A stretch of DNA of 64,000 bases from Polyangium mundeleinium. Its GTDB lineage: Bacteria; Myxococcota_A; Polyangia; Polyangiales; Polyangiaceae. Location: assembly GCF_028369105.1 (NCBI RefSeq), contig NZ_JAQNDO010000001.1, positions 12,184,501 to 12,248,500 of the forward strand, written 5' to 3'. Every line of letters starts with the position of its first letter. The first letter of the stretch is position 1. The translations under genes were made by a program, and so were the position numbers. The notes beneath the pieces are model-generated. The model searched no databases, had not been told where the DNA came from, and was given only the letters and a program-made list of their open reading frames with translations. This document shows, piece by piece, positions 16,511 through 24,830 of the stretch.

Positions 16511-17446
16511 TCAGCGCATCACGTCTTTGAAGCTCATCGCCGGCTTCGGCGGCCCCTCGTGGGCCAGCCGGATCACGAGGTCGGCCATCTTCTCCACCAC
16601 CCACGGAAAGTGCTCGGGCCCGAGCGACGAGATGTCGAAGTCGGGCGCCGAGTTCATGAAGTCGATCGCGTACGGCACGCCGTCGCGGATCGCGAGCTCG
16701 ACCGTGTTCATGTCGTAGCCGAGCGCGCGACAGAGCGAACGAGCGTCCTCCACGCATCGCGCGAGCAGCGCGGGTTCGAGCGGAGGCATCGTCTCGCTCG
16801 CCCGCACGTACCTGTCGAAGTGCCCGAGCCGCGGATCCCACAACGCGGGCAGCACGTGCTCCTTGCCGACCACGATGCACCGCACGTACTGCGACCACGG
16901 GATCGCCTCCTGCGCGATCATCGTCAGCATCCCTGTCCGATCGTACGCGCGCCACAGCTCTTCGAGCGAGCTCACGCGATAGACGTCACGGAACCCTCCG
17001 CCCCAGTGCGGCTTGATGAACATCGGGAAGCCGAGCTCGCGCGCCGCGCCTTCCCAGTCGAGCGGGAAGCGCAAGTTGCAGAGCGTCTCGTTCGACACCC
17101 CCTCGCCGTACGACTTCGACGGCAGCACCACGGTCCTCGGCACGCGCACGCCGAGCCGCGCCGCGAGCGCCGTCCCGAAGAGTTTGTCGTCCGCGATCCG
17201 CCAGAACGGATTGTTCACCACGCGCGTGCCATTCAGCACCGCGAGCTTCAGCACCGGCTGGTAACAGGTCACCTCGTGCGAGATGCGATCGACGAGCACG
17301 TCGTACGGCGGCGGCCGATCGATCGAGGTGATGTCGAGCTCGGCGTAACTCGCCACGACGCCGGCGTCGCGCCGCGCGACCTCGGCGATCAGGGCATCGG
17401 GAAAGGAGCGCTCACGTCCGACGAGCAAGCCAACGCGGAGGACCAT
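16511..17446 (-). CDS. ATP-grasp family ligase-like protein
   Basis: A 311-residue protein starting MVLRVGLLVGRERSFPDALI. It shows a RimK/D-Ala-ligase-like plan: N-terminal Rossmann-like part, LFGTALAARLGVRVPRTVVL, the ATP-binding FPMFIKPHWGGGFRDVYRV, and the metal-binding end VELAIRDGVPYAIDFMNSAP. ATP-grasp enzymes join a carboxylate to an amine or thiol via acyl-phosphate; the substrates here are unknown. It lies 31 bases downstream of an acyl-CoA ligase on the same strand. The convergent regulator gene ends at the adjacent base, leaving no space for a terminator. Confidence 0.8.
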   Translation of the reverse strand: MVLRVGLLVGRERSFPDALIAEVARRDAGVVASYAELDITSIDRPPPYDVLVDRISHEVTCYQPVLKLAVLNGTRVVNNPFWRIADDKLFGTALAARLGVRVPRTVVLPSKSYGEGVSNETLCNLRFPLDWEGAARELGFPMFIKPHWGGGFRDVYRVSSLEELWRAYDRTGMLTMIAQEAIPWSQYVRCIVVGKEHVLPALWDPRLGHFDRYVRASETMPPLEPALLARCVEDARSLCRALGYDMNTVELAIRDGVPYAIDFMNSAPDFDISSLGPEHFPWVVEKMADLVIRLAHEGPPKPAMSFKDVMR

Positions 17447-17477
17447 GAAGCCCTCCTACACCAAACCTCCGCGCTCG

Positions 17478-19181
17478 TCACAGGGCCATGGCGCGCAGTT
17501 CGCGCTTCAGCACCTTGCCTGTCGGGTTGCGCGGCAAGGACGGAACGAACACGAACTCGCGCGGCACCTTCGCGCCCGACAGCCGAGCGCGCGCGAACGC
17601 TTCGAGTTCCTTCGACTCGGCGCGCGCGCCCGCCTTCAGCACCACGAACGCGCGCACCCGCTCGCCCCAGGCTTCGTCCGGGACGCCCACGATCGCGACC
17701 TCCGCGACCGCTGGATGATCGTGCAGCACGTGCTCCACCTCGGCTGGATACACGTTCACGCCGCCCGAGATGATCATGTCGCGCTTGCGACCTTCGAGGA
17801 AGAAGTAGCCGCGCTCGTCCCTCCGCGCGAGATCACCGACCGAGAAGAACCCGTCGCGCATCGCGTCGCGCGTGCCCGCGTCGTCGGCGTGGTAGCCCGA
17901 GAAGAGCTGCCCGCTCCGCGCGTAGAGCTCGCCCACCTCTCCCGGCCCGCAGACGCGCCCCGCCTCGTCGTAGAGCCGCACCTCCGCGCCTGGGATCGTC
18001 CGGCCGATCGTCCCCGGCGCCGCGCGCAGATCCGCGGGCTTGGCGAGCGTCACCACGCCCGTCTCCGTCGCCCCGTAGAAGTTGAACAGTTTGTCCCCGA
18101 AGAGCCGGAGCACCTCGTTCGCGAGCGGGATCGAGATCGCCGCGCCGCCCGTGAAGATCGCCTTCAGCGACGACGTGTCGTAGCGCCGGATCTTCTCCTC
18201 CCCGAGCTCCACGATCCGGTGCAGCATCGTCGGCACCACGGCGGTCGTCGTCACGCGGTAGCGCTCGATCGCTTCGAGGAACGACTCGGGCCGGAAGTCG
18301 CGCAGCACGATCACCGTGCTCCCCACGAGGTACGACATCGTGATGAACCCGAACGCCGTCGCGTGATAGAGCGGGCACACCGCGAGGTGCACCTCGCCCA
18401 TCTGCATCGGCGTCTCCCCGATGAACGCGAACGCCGCGCTCGTCGCTCCCTTCGCGAACTGCCGCACCGCGCCCTTGGGTTTGCCCGTCGTGCCCGACGT
18501 GTACATCACCACCGCGGGCTCGTCGCCGGGCTTGGGCGGCGGCCCCTTCGCCGACGCGACCAGCGCTTCGAGCGTCGGAAACGACGCGACCTCGCCGCCC
18601 ACCGAAAAACATCGCTCTCCGCCGATCTGCGCGAGCTTCGGCGCCGCCTCGCGCACCGTCTCGGCCACGTCCACGTCGAAGAAAAGCGCGCGCGCGCCCG
18701 AGTGCGTCGCCACATACTCCAGCTCGCTCGGCGTCGACCGAAACGAACAGCTCACTGCGCCGCACCCGAGCTTGCCCGCGGCGATCTGCAGCAGCACGAA
18801 CTCCGGCCGGTTCTTGATCATCAGCGCGATCCGATCGTCCGGCCGAACGCCTCGCTCCGCGAGCCCCGCGGCGATGCGCTCGATGCGCTCGTTCATCTCC
18901 TGAAACGAGTACGCGCGCTCCTCCACGAGCCTGCCGCTCGGCGACGCCGAGAGCCCCACGAGGCCCACGGTGTGGGGATCGTTGTGCGCCATGAAGTGAA
19001 AAAGCAGCGGCGGCGCGGCCTTGCGCGTCCGCAAAAGCTCGCGCGCGGTGGCTTCGAGCCCGGCCCAGCGAACGTGGCTCGGCATCTTGGTCTGGATCGC
19101 GACGCGGCCTACCGTCCGCGCCCCGAACACGACATCCTTGGCGACCCGCTCGAGCGAGGAGAGCCTCTCCTTCCAGTGCAT
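17478..19181 (-). CDS. Acyl-CoA synthetase (AMP-dependent ligase)
   Basis: A 567-residue ANL-superfamily enzyme starting MHWKERLSSLERVAKDVVFG. It has the P-loop-like motif VVMYTSGTTGKPKG, the A5 motif NFYGATETG, the hinge GRKRDMIISGGVNVYPAEVE, and the catalytic lysine segment PRNPTGKVLKREL at the C-terminus. It activates a carboxylic acid, probably a fatty acid, to acyl-AMP and then acyl-CoA in the cytosol. The frame is open further upstream, but family homology and the divergent PilZ gene's start at 19224 make 19181 the best start. The downstream ATP-grasp gene may use or modify the same acyl product (inference). Confidence 0.92.
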   Translation of the reverse strand: MHWKERLSSLERVAKDVVFGARTVGRVAIQTKMPSHVRWAGLEATARELLRTRKAAPPLLFHFMAHNDPHTVGLVGLSASPSGRLVEERAYSFQEMNERIERIAAGLAERGVRPDDRIALMIKNRPEFVLLQIAAGKLGCGAVSCSFRSTPSELEYVATHSGARALFFDVDVAETVREAAPKLAQIGGERCFSVGGEVASFPTLEALVASAKGPPPKPGDEPAVVMYTSGTTGKPKGAVRQFAKGATSAAFAFIGETPMQMGEVHLAVCPLYHATAFGFITMSYLVGSTVIVLRDFRPESFLEAIERYRVTTTAVVPTMLHRIVELGEEKIRRYDTSSLKAIFTGGAAISIPLANEVLRLFGDKLFNFYGATETGVVTLAKPADLRAAPGTIGRTIPGAEVRLYDEAGRVCGPGEVGELYARSGQLFSGYHADDAGTRDAMRDGFFSVGDLARRDERGYFFLEGRKRDMIISGGVNVYPAEVEHVLHDHPAVAEVAIVGVPDEAWGERVRAFVVLKAGARAESKELEAFARARLSGAKVPREFVFVPSLPRNPTGKVLKRELRAMAL

Positions 19182-19223
19182 GCTCGGATTGTAGTCTCGC
19201 GACGTTGGGGATAGGTTACTCCC

Positions 19224-19622
19224 GTGAGCGAGCGGCGAACCACCGGAGGCCGCGCGGCCATCGAGCTGAACGTCGAGTACAAGCGGCTCAACACGTTCTT
19301 CGCCGACTACACGCGCAACATTTCGAAGGGCGGCACCTTCATCCGCACGGACCGGCCCCTCGACGTGAACACCGAGTTCGTCTTCGCGCTCAGCATCAAG
19401 AACCTGGCCGAGCCGCTCCGCCTCCGCGGGCGGGTCAAGTGGATCGTGCGTCCCGTCGACGCCACACCCGACTCCCCCGCCGGCATGGGCATCGAGTTCC
19501 AGTACAACGACGACAAAGAGCGACGCGAAACCGAGGCGATCGTCGAGAAGCTCATGGCGAACGAGCTTGGCGACGAGCTCGCCGGCAAGCTCCTCGGACA
19601 CAAGCCGAGCACGAAGGCGTAA
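19224..19622 (+). CDS. PilZ domain protein of the myxobacterial TIGR02266/PlpA type
   Basis: A 132-residue single-domain protein with GTG start. AAIELNVEYKRLNTFFADYT is followed by RNISKGGTFIRTDRPLDVNT and later RGRVKWIVRP. The second c-di-GMP motif is partly kept (NISKGG), but the usual RxxxR first motif before the barrel is not clear; the same loss is known in PlpA-type PilZ proteins that act in motility without binding the nucleotide. It is probably a cytoplasmic adaptor. The gene is divergent from the acyl-CoA ligase with 42 bases between, so the promoters must overlap. Confidence 0.85.
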   Translation: MSERRTTGGRAAIELNVEYKRLNTFFADYTRNISKGGTFIRTDRPLDVNTEFVFALSIKNLAEPLRLRGRVKWIVRPVDATPDSPAGMGIEFQYNDDKERRETEAIVEKLMANELGDELAGKLLGHKPSTKA

Positions 19623-19739
19623 GCGCGAAGCGATCCGGTTCGTCTATCCTGGTTTCGGCCGGTTTCGAGCCTGCTTCCGACGTCCGGGGGGCCTCGTGCC
19701 CTCGTGCAGGTTCGCGCCCGCCGTGTACACTCCGCGAAG

Positions 19740-21998
19740 ATGCCTCCGAGATCTACGCCCCGCGCGCGCGCGTTCGCCCGAGCCATCCTCGCCTCGCTCC
19801 TCGCCGCCAGCGCCGTCGGCTGCGGGACGTCGAACCGGCCCACGAAGACCCCTGTGCAGGTCGTCGAGGGCCCTGTCCGCCCCGTCGACGTCCAGGACGC
19901 GGACTTCTCCGCCAGCCTCGCGCGTGTCCTTTCGGACGGCGCGCGCACCCCGCAGCGGCTCGGCCTCGTCGCGGGCGTCGTGCGCCGCCAGCTCGCGCAT
20001 GCCGAACGTCGCTTCGCGCTCGGGCATGCCGAGCGAGGGACCGCGAGCGTCCTCGGCGCGCTCTACCTCGTCCGCGTCGGCGAAGGGCAAGGCGCGATGG
20101 TCGACGCGACCGGCGCGCGCGCGCTCGACGGCGCGATCCGCCACCTCTCGGGCCTCGGCGACGAGGGCCGCGTGCACGCGCTCATGCGCATGCGCGCCGC
20201 CGCGCTCGGCACGAACGCCCCGGGACGCACCGAGCTCGACGAGCACCTCGCGAACCTCGAACGCTGGATGGGCGACACCCACGCGGGCAGCCCCGGCGTG
20301 AAGCTCGGCGCCGAGGCGCGGTACCTCGCTGCGCGCGCCATGGTCGATCCGTCCGGCGATACGCTCGACGCTGCGGCGAACGCGATCGAGGCGTGGGTCG
20401 GGCGTGGCATCGAGATCAACCGCATCTTCCGGCAGACGGGCAAGCGGCCCGAGCGCGCCGAGGCCATGGAGGCCGCGCGCGCCATCGAAACCGGCGCGAT
20501 GATGCTCGCGTCGATCTTCGCTCGGCACGGCGACGCGCAGAGCGCCCTGGCGCGCATCGAGAGCTCCGAGGTCCGCCTCATCGCCGCGCCTGGCCTCCGC
20601 CAAGGCCTCCTGATGGCCTCCGAGGACGGCGACGCGCGGGCGTGGGAGCTGCTCGCCTCGGCGTTCGTCAATGAACGCACGCCGATGAGCGACGAGGAAG
20701 AGGAGGACCGCGAGGAGCGGCTCGATCCGCGCCTCGTCGAGGCGGGCCTTTGGGGCAGCGTGCTCGAAGCGTACCGCAAGGACCCGAAGGACTTTTCCGC
20801 GGCCCGGATCCTCGCCGGAGAGCTCGTCCTGCTCGGCATGTCCGAGGGCGCGCCGGCCGTGCTTGCGAGCGCGCTTGGCCCGCAGCCGAACGCGAGGCTC
20901 ATCGCGGCCGCGAACCACATCGTCTTCGATGGCATGGCCGTCGACGCCGACATCGGCGACATCGACGCCGTGCGCCGCACCTTCCGCGCCGCCGCGCCCC
21001 TGCTCGCGGCGGCCGATCGCCCCGAGATCGCGGCCGCGGGCCTCGAACCCACGCCGGCGCGCCTGCGCTTGCTCATGGCCTCCGTCGAAGTGCACGCTGG
21101 CGACCTCGCCGCGGCGCGCCCGCTCTTCGTGGCCGCTGCCAAGGGGGACCCCTCGGTCGCCGCGTGGCTGCGCGTCGCGCGCGCGGATCGTCAGGCCAAG
21201 GACTCTGCGGCGGCGCTCGACAACCTGCGCCGCTCGTTCTCCGCGCCCGACGCACGCGCCTCCCTCGCCGACCTCGCCGAGGCGCACCTGCTCGCGTTCG
21301 AGATTCATCGCGACCTCGGGGCCACCGATGCGGCGAAGGCCGAGCTCGCGGACGCGCTCTCCGCCGCGCTCGCCTCCCAGAAGCAGCGCGGCGAAGCGGG
21401 CACGCGCGCCCGGGCCGAGACCTTGCTCGGCCGCGTCCTCGAAGCGTACGGCGACGCCAAGACTGCACGACGCGCGCACGATCGGGCCCTCGCGGTTGCG
21501 GCCACCGATCGTCCTGCGCTCGGCGCCACGGTCCTCCAGGTCGTCTCGCGCGCGCTCGTCCGGCGCGACCTCGACGCGGCGCGCGCGGCCGTTCGCCAGG
21601 GCCTCGAAGCCGACGTCGATCAGGAAGAACGCATCTATGGCGGCCTCTGGCTCTTCCTCCTCGAACGGGAACTTCGCGCGACGCCGGACGATACGACGGC
21701 GCGTGCGCTCTCGACAAATGGCGACCGTGACGCGTGGGTCGTCAAGCTCGCGCAGTGGGCGCTCGGACGTATGACGGACGAAGGCCTCCTCGCGGCTGCG
21801 CAGAATGCGTCACAGCGAGTCGAGGCGGAGTTTTACACGGCCATGGCACGACGCGCCTCGGGCGACCCGGCCACACAAGAGCGCCTGCGTAAAGTCGCGG
21901 ACAGCCCGATCTTCGATCTCGTCGAGGTCCAGCTCGCGCGGGACCTGCTTGCGCCGAATTTTCGCGCAGAGCTGCCACAAGGCACCACGTTGCCCTGA
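19740..21998 (+). CDS. Large lipoprotein, probably TPR-like solenoid
   Basis: A 752-residue protein with a lipoprotein signal peptide: MPPRSTPRARAFARAILASL and lipobox ASAVGC with Cys28. The mature part is nearly all helical and Ala-rich, with repeating ~34-residue patterns such as AARPLFVAAAKGDPSVAAWL and ARAETLLGRVLEAYGDAKTA that look like degenerate TPRs. It would be anchored in the outer (or inner) membrane facing the periplasm, acting as a scaffold. No enzymatic motif was found. The ATG at 19740 is preferred over upstream in-frame GTG codons because the lipoprotein signal starts there. Confidence 0.75.
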   Translation: MPPRSTPRARAFARAILASLLAASAVGCGTSNRPTKTPVQVVEGPVRPVDVQDADFSASLARVLSDGARTPQRLGLVAGVVRRQLAHAERRFALGHAERGTASVLGALYLVRVGEGQGAMVDATGARALDGAIRHLSGLGDEGRVHALMRMRAAALGTNAPGRTELDEHLANLERWMGDTHAGSPGVKLGAEARYLAARAMVDPSGDTLDAAANAIEAWVGRGIEINRIFRQTGKRPERAEAMEAARAIETGAMMLASIFARHGDAQSALARIESSEVRLIAAPGLRQGLLMASEDGDARAWELLASAFVNERTPMSDEEEEDREERLDPRLVEAGLWGSVLEAYRKDPKDFSAARILAGELVLLGMSEGAPAVLASALGPQPNARLIAAANHIVFDGMAVDADIGDIDAVRRTFRAAAPLLAAADRPEIAAAGLEPTPARLRLLMASVEVHAGDLAAARPLFVAAAKGDPSVAAWLRVARADRQAKDSAAALDNLRRSFSAPDARASLADLAEAHLLAFEIHRDLGATDAAKAELADALSAALASQKQRGEAGTRARAETLLGRVLEAYGDAKTARRAHDRALAVAATDRPALGATVLQVVSRALVRRDLDAARAAVRQGLEADVDQEERIYGGLWLFLLERELRATPDDTTARALSTNGDRDAWVVKLAQWALGRMTDEGLLAAAQNASQRVEAEFYTAMARRASGDPATQERLRKVADSPIFDLVEVQLARDLLAPNFRAELPQGTTLP

Positions 21999-22042
21999 AC
22001 GGCACGCAATCGCCGGCGCATTTCCCTCCCGCGGCCGGCCAC

Positions 22043-22061
22043 GAATGATATCATACCATTC
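22043..22061. promoter_or_regulatory. AT-rich palindrome just upstream of the M23 peptidase gene
   Basis: ATGATATCAT (22045-22054) is a perfect 10-base palindrome, flanked by GAATG and CATTC, lying 8 bases before the ATG at 22062. It is conspicuously AT-rich against the GC-rich background and sits where a ribosome-binding site would be expected, so it could be an operator or a translational control site. Confidence 0.4.
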
Positions 22062-22973
22062 ATGAAATTCTTATGGCTACGGGGTGCTTCCGTCCTCGTT
22101 TCTGCGGGTGCGCTCTTCCTCGCCGGCTGCGGCGCGGATGGCCCAGTCGTATGGCCTATCAGCGGCGCGACCGACGGTGATTTTCCGCTCTCATCCACCT
22201 TTGGTCCCCGTGTCCGTACGGAAGACGACATCTATGACTTTCATCGCGGCATCGACATCGCCGTCCCCGAGGGCACGGACGTCTCCGCGATCGCCGCGGG
22301 CAGGGTCAGCGAGATTCAGACAAACACGAGTGCCGGCGGCATGCTCGTCAAGGTCGACCACGGCGGCTATTACAGCACGTACGTGCATTGCTCCGAGGTG
22401 GACGTCGACGTCGGCGACAGCGTCGACGCCGGCGAGGTCATCGCCCTGAGCGGCAAAGCCTCGAATGGCTTCGCGCACCTGCACTTCGAGATTCGCAAGC
22501 CCGGCGACAACAAAAAGGACTGCGTCCACCCGCTCGAAGTCCTGCCCTACACGGACAAAGGCGCACCCACGCTGGAGATTGGCAAGGTGGACATGACGAA
22601 CCCTCTCCAGCCCAAGGTCACGATCACGGCGCGTGTGGGCGCGGGCGAGCTCGACCTCCGCCGCGTCTCCGTCGCCACCTTCGAGGCCGACACCGGCGCC
22701 ATCCTCGAAGGCCTCGTGCCCCTCTCCGAGCGGGCCTACGACATCGACGACTGGAATCGCACCTATTCATCGAGCGAATCCGACGTCGTCATCGACGACC
22801 CGAACAACGAGGGCATCCTCGTACGGCCGAAGAAATACAACAACACGATGCCCGCGTACGAAGTCGATTTCACGTTCACGGGGCTCGTCGGCGCCGTCAC
22901 GAGCGGCCTGCTACGCATCCGGGCCGTGGCCACGGACGTCACGGGCAACGTGATCAGCGTCGAATCGCATTGA
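22062..22973 (+). CDS. M23 family metallopeptidase lipoprotein
   Basis: A 303-residue lipoprotein: signal MKFLWLRGASVLVSAGALFL followed by AGC with Cys23. The peptidase domain (about residues 45-150) keeps all LytM-type zinc and catalytic residues: H61 and D65 in FHRGIDIAVPE, H109 in TYVHCSE, and H139/H141 in FAHLHFEIRKP. Such enzymes cut peptide cross-links in peptidoglycan or, in some bacteria, other Gly-rich proteins. A C-terminal beta-rich domain of about 140 residues is not recognised. Envelope location is expected. No clear Shine-Dalgarno; an AT-rich palindrome precedes the start. Confidence 0.9.
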   Translation: MKFLWLRGASVLVSAGALFLAGCGADGPVVWPISGATDGDFPLSSTFGPRVRTEDDIYDFHRGIDIAVPEGTDVSAIAAGRVSEIQTNTSAGGMLVKVDHGGYYSTYVHCSEVDVDVGDSVDAGEVIALSGKASNGFAHLHFEIRKPGDNKKDCVHPLEVLPYTDKGAPTLEIGKVDMTNPLQPKVTITARVGAGELDLRRVSVATFEADTGAILEGLVPLSERAYDIDDWNRTYSSSESDVVIDDPNNEGILVRPKKYNNTMPAYEVDFTFTGLVGAVTSGLLRIRAVATDVTGNVISVESH

Positions 22974-22995
22974 CGCGCTGAACCGCCGGCCCGCG

Positions 22996-23829
22996 TCAGG
23001 GCAGGATGTTCAGATTGTCGAAACGCGCCCGGCCCGGGTTCGGCGCCGGCTCGTCGATCCCTCCGGTCAGGGCCACGTACATCTCTCCGGCGGGCAGCGG
23101 GTTCGGCTCGCTCGCCTGCACCTTCCATTGCTGCCCGTCGGGCGACGTCTCCCAGAACGTAGTCCCGTCCTGCTCGCGAATACGCCAGAACGCGTGCTCG
23201 GTGGGATTGTATTCGGTGAACGCCACATCGGTGTAGTTGTCGGCGAGGATCTTGTGGCAGTACAGCGTCCCCTGGTAGAAAGCGATCTCGACCGCGTTAT
23301 CGCTCCCCGTGCCGACCTGGAACGCCGCATAAGCTTTGGCGGTCGGGTTCGGGACCTCCAGCACCTGGACGAACACGCCACAGTTTGAGATGTCGTACGG
23401 CTGGGTCGAGTAATGCACCGCGTATCCGGGGGCTCCGGACTCCATCGTCACGATCAGGTTGCCCTCGGACTCGGCGATCGACGCGCCGGCTTCCACGTAG
23501 TTCGACCATTTCTCCGGATCGGTCATCCCGTCGTCGAAATTGTCCTTCAAGGCGATCGTGCACTGCGGAGCCCCGCCCGCGCCGCCCGCGCCGCCCACAC
23601 CACCTGCGCCGCCCATTGCGGAGCTGCTGCTCGACGCGCCGCCCTCGCCTCCCATTCCGCCGACGCCGCCCGACCCGGAACTGCTGTTGACGCTCGACAC
23701 GCCCATCTCCGCGCCCGCGCCTCCGCCGCCGAGCCGCGGATCGTACGCGTCCCAGTCCCGGTTGCAGCCGACGAGGTGAGCGAAGAGCGGCAACCAGGCG
23801 AGCCTCGAAATCATGTTGTTGCACATCAT
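22996..23829 (-). CDS. Lipoprotein with Gly/Ser-rich linker and concanavalin-like beta domain
   Basis: A 277-residue protein. The N-terminus MMCNNMISRLAWLPLFAHLV ends in a lipobox (LVGC). A low-complexity linker rich in Gly, Ser and Ala (residues about 30-80) precedes a C-terminal domain of about 190 residues that looks like a lectin/glucanase-type beta-sandwich (DNFDDGMTDPEKWSNYVEAG and WRIREQDGTTFWETSPDGQQ). DUF1349- or LamG-type folds are similar; catalysis is not evident. Surface-anchored binding protein is the best guess. The start is ambiguous among the closely spaced Met codons. Convergent with the M23 gene. Confidence 0.72.
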   Translation of the reverse strand: MMCNNMISRLAWLPLFAHLVGCNRDWDAYDPRLGGGGAGAEMGVSSVNSSSGSGGVGGMGGEGGASSSSSAMGGAGGVGGAGGAGGAPQCTIALKDNFDDGMTDPEKWSNYVEAGASIAESEGNLIVTMESGAPGYAVHYSTQPYDISNCGVFVQVLEVPNPTAKAYAAFQVGTGSDNAVEIAFYQGTLYCHKILADNYTDVAFTEYNPTEHAFWRIREQDGTTFWETSPDGQQWKVQASEPNPLPAGEMYVALTGGIDEPAPNPGRARFDNLNILP

Positions 23830-23846
23830 GCCAAACCTCGCCCGGA

Positions 23847-24830
23847 TCAGAACGCTCCACCCACTTCGACGAACGCGCCCGCGGGCCCGACCACGACCCG
23901 CGCGTCCGTCCGCTTCGCCGCCTTCGGCCCGCCGAGCGCGATCATCAACGCGCCCGCCGCCACGCCTGCCGCCCCGCCCACGAGCGAGCCGAGCGCGATC
24001 GCGTCGAGCCGTTTTCCCTCGTCGATCACGTCCGCATACCGCGGATCCGTGCACCGTTTGCCCCCGCAATCGGCGAGAAGCCCGTCGTATTTGCTCTGCG
24101 CCATCGCAGTCGTCACGCCAAACACCCCGAGCCCCACCACGCCGAGCCCCGCGACCACGTACCCGGCGATCCGCACGCCGCCGCCCGCCGTCGATTCTGC
24201 GAGCGCGGGCTTGATGGGCTCGTTTTTCGGCCCCTCGGCGCCCGGGGCCACGAAGATCGTCTTCGTCTGCCCGCCGACCACGGTCTCCTCGCGCTGCATC
24301 CGCGCGCCTTGGGCCGGCTCGACCTCCACCACCACCTTGCCCGGCAGCACGACGATGGCCACGCCGAGCCGCTCGGCCGGCAGCGCCGTGCCATTGAGGG
24401 TCACGCGGGCGCCCTCGGGCTGCGCGAGGGCCACGATCACCTTCGCCACCTTGGGCTCGAGCGCGGCGAGGTCGGCCGCGGCGCTGTCGCGGGCCCGCTC
24501 GTATTTCGGTTGCTCCTGGGCCAGGACCGCCGCCTCGACCCGCGTCGCCGCGAGCTCTTCATACGCCTCGACGAGCTTGCCCAGCGCGAGCAGCGACCGG
24601 GCGATCATCATCCGTGCATTCGGACTCTTCGTGATCGCGTAGGCCTCGCGAAACCGGGCGATCGCCTCCTCGTGCTGGCCCTTGTCATACAGTTCCTGCC
24701 CCGCGTCGAACGCCTTCTGCGCCGCGGCCGTGGATGCAGGGGTCGGCGCGGCGAGCGCGGGCGCGCCCGAAAGGGCGATTTGGACCGCCACCACGAATGC
24801 AGCGAGGGAACGTCGGATGAAACGCGTCAT
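23847..24830 (-). CDS. TPR/PEGA-type exported protein paired with a kinase
   Basis: A 327-residue protein with signal MTRFIRRSLAAFVVAVQIAL cleaved near PALAAPTP. A TPR pair follows (AAQKAFDAGQELYDKGQHEE, ARFREAYAITKSPNARMMIA), then a PEGA-like beta domain (VIVALAQPEGARVTLNGTAL). Two hydrophobic stretches lie near the C-terminus (RIAGYVVAGLGVVGLGVFGV, and the Gly/Ala-rich GSLVGGAAGVAAGALMIALG). Proteins of this plan commonly follow Ser/Thr kinases in Polyangiales. Its ATG overlaps the kinase stop as ATGA (24827-24830), so translation is coupled and a joint envelope-signalling role is likely. Confidence 0.8.
   Translation of the reverse strand: MTRFIRRSLAAFVVAVQIALSGAPALAAPTPASTAAAQKAFDAGQELYDKGQHEEAIARFREAYAITKSPNARMMIARSLLALGKLVEAYEELAATRVEAAVLAQEQPKYERARDSAAADLAALEPKVAKVIVALAQPEGARVTLNGTALPAERLGVAIVVLPGKVVVEVEPAQGARMQREETVVGGQTKTIFVAPGAEGPKNEPIKPALAESTAGGGVRIAGYVVAGLGVVGLGVFGVTTAMAQSKYDGLLADCGGKRCTDPRYADVIDEGKRLDAIALGSLVGGAAGVAAGALMIALGGPKAAKRTDARVVVGPAGAFVEVGGAF

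Noticed and set aside
17478-19601. Extended acyl-CoA ligase start 140 codons upstream
   Set aside because: The extension overlaps most of the divergent PilZ gene and has no homology to acyl-CoA ligases.
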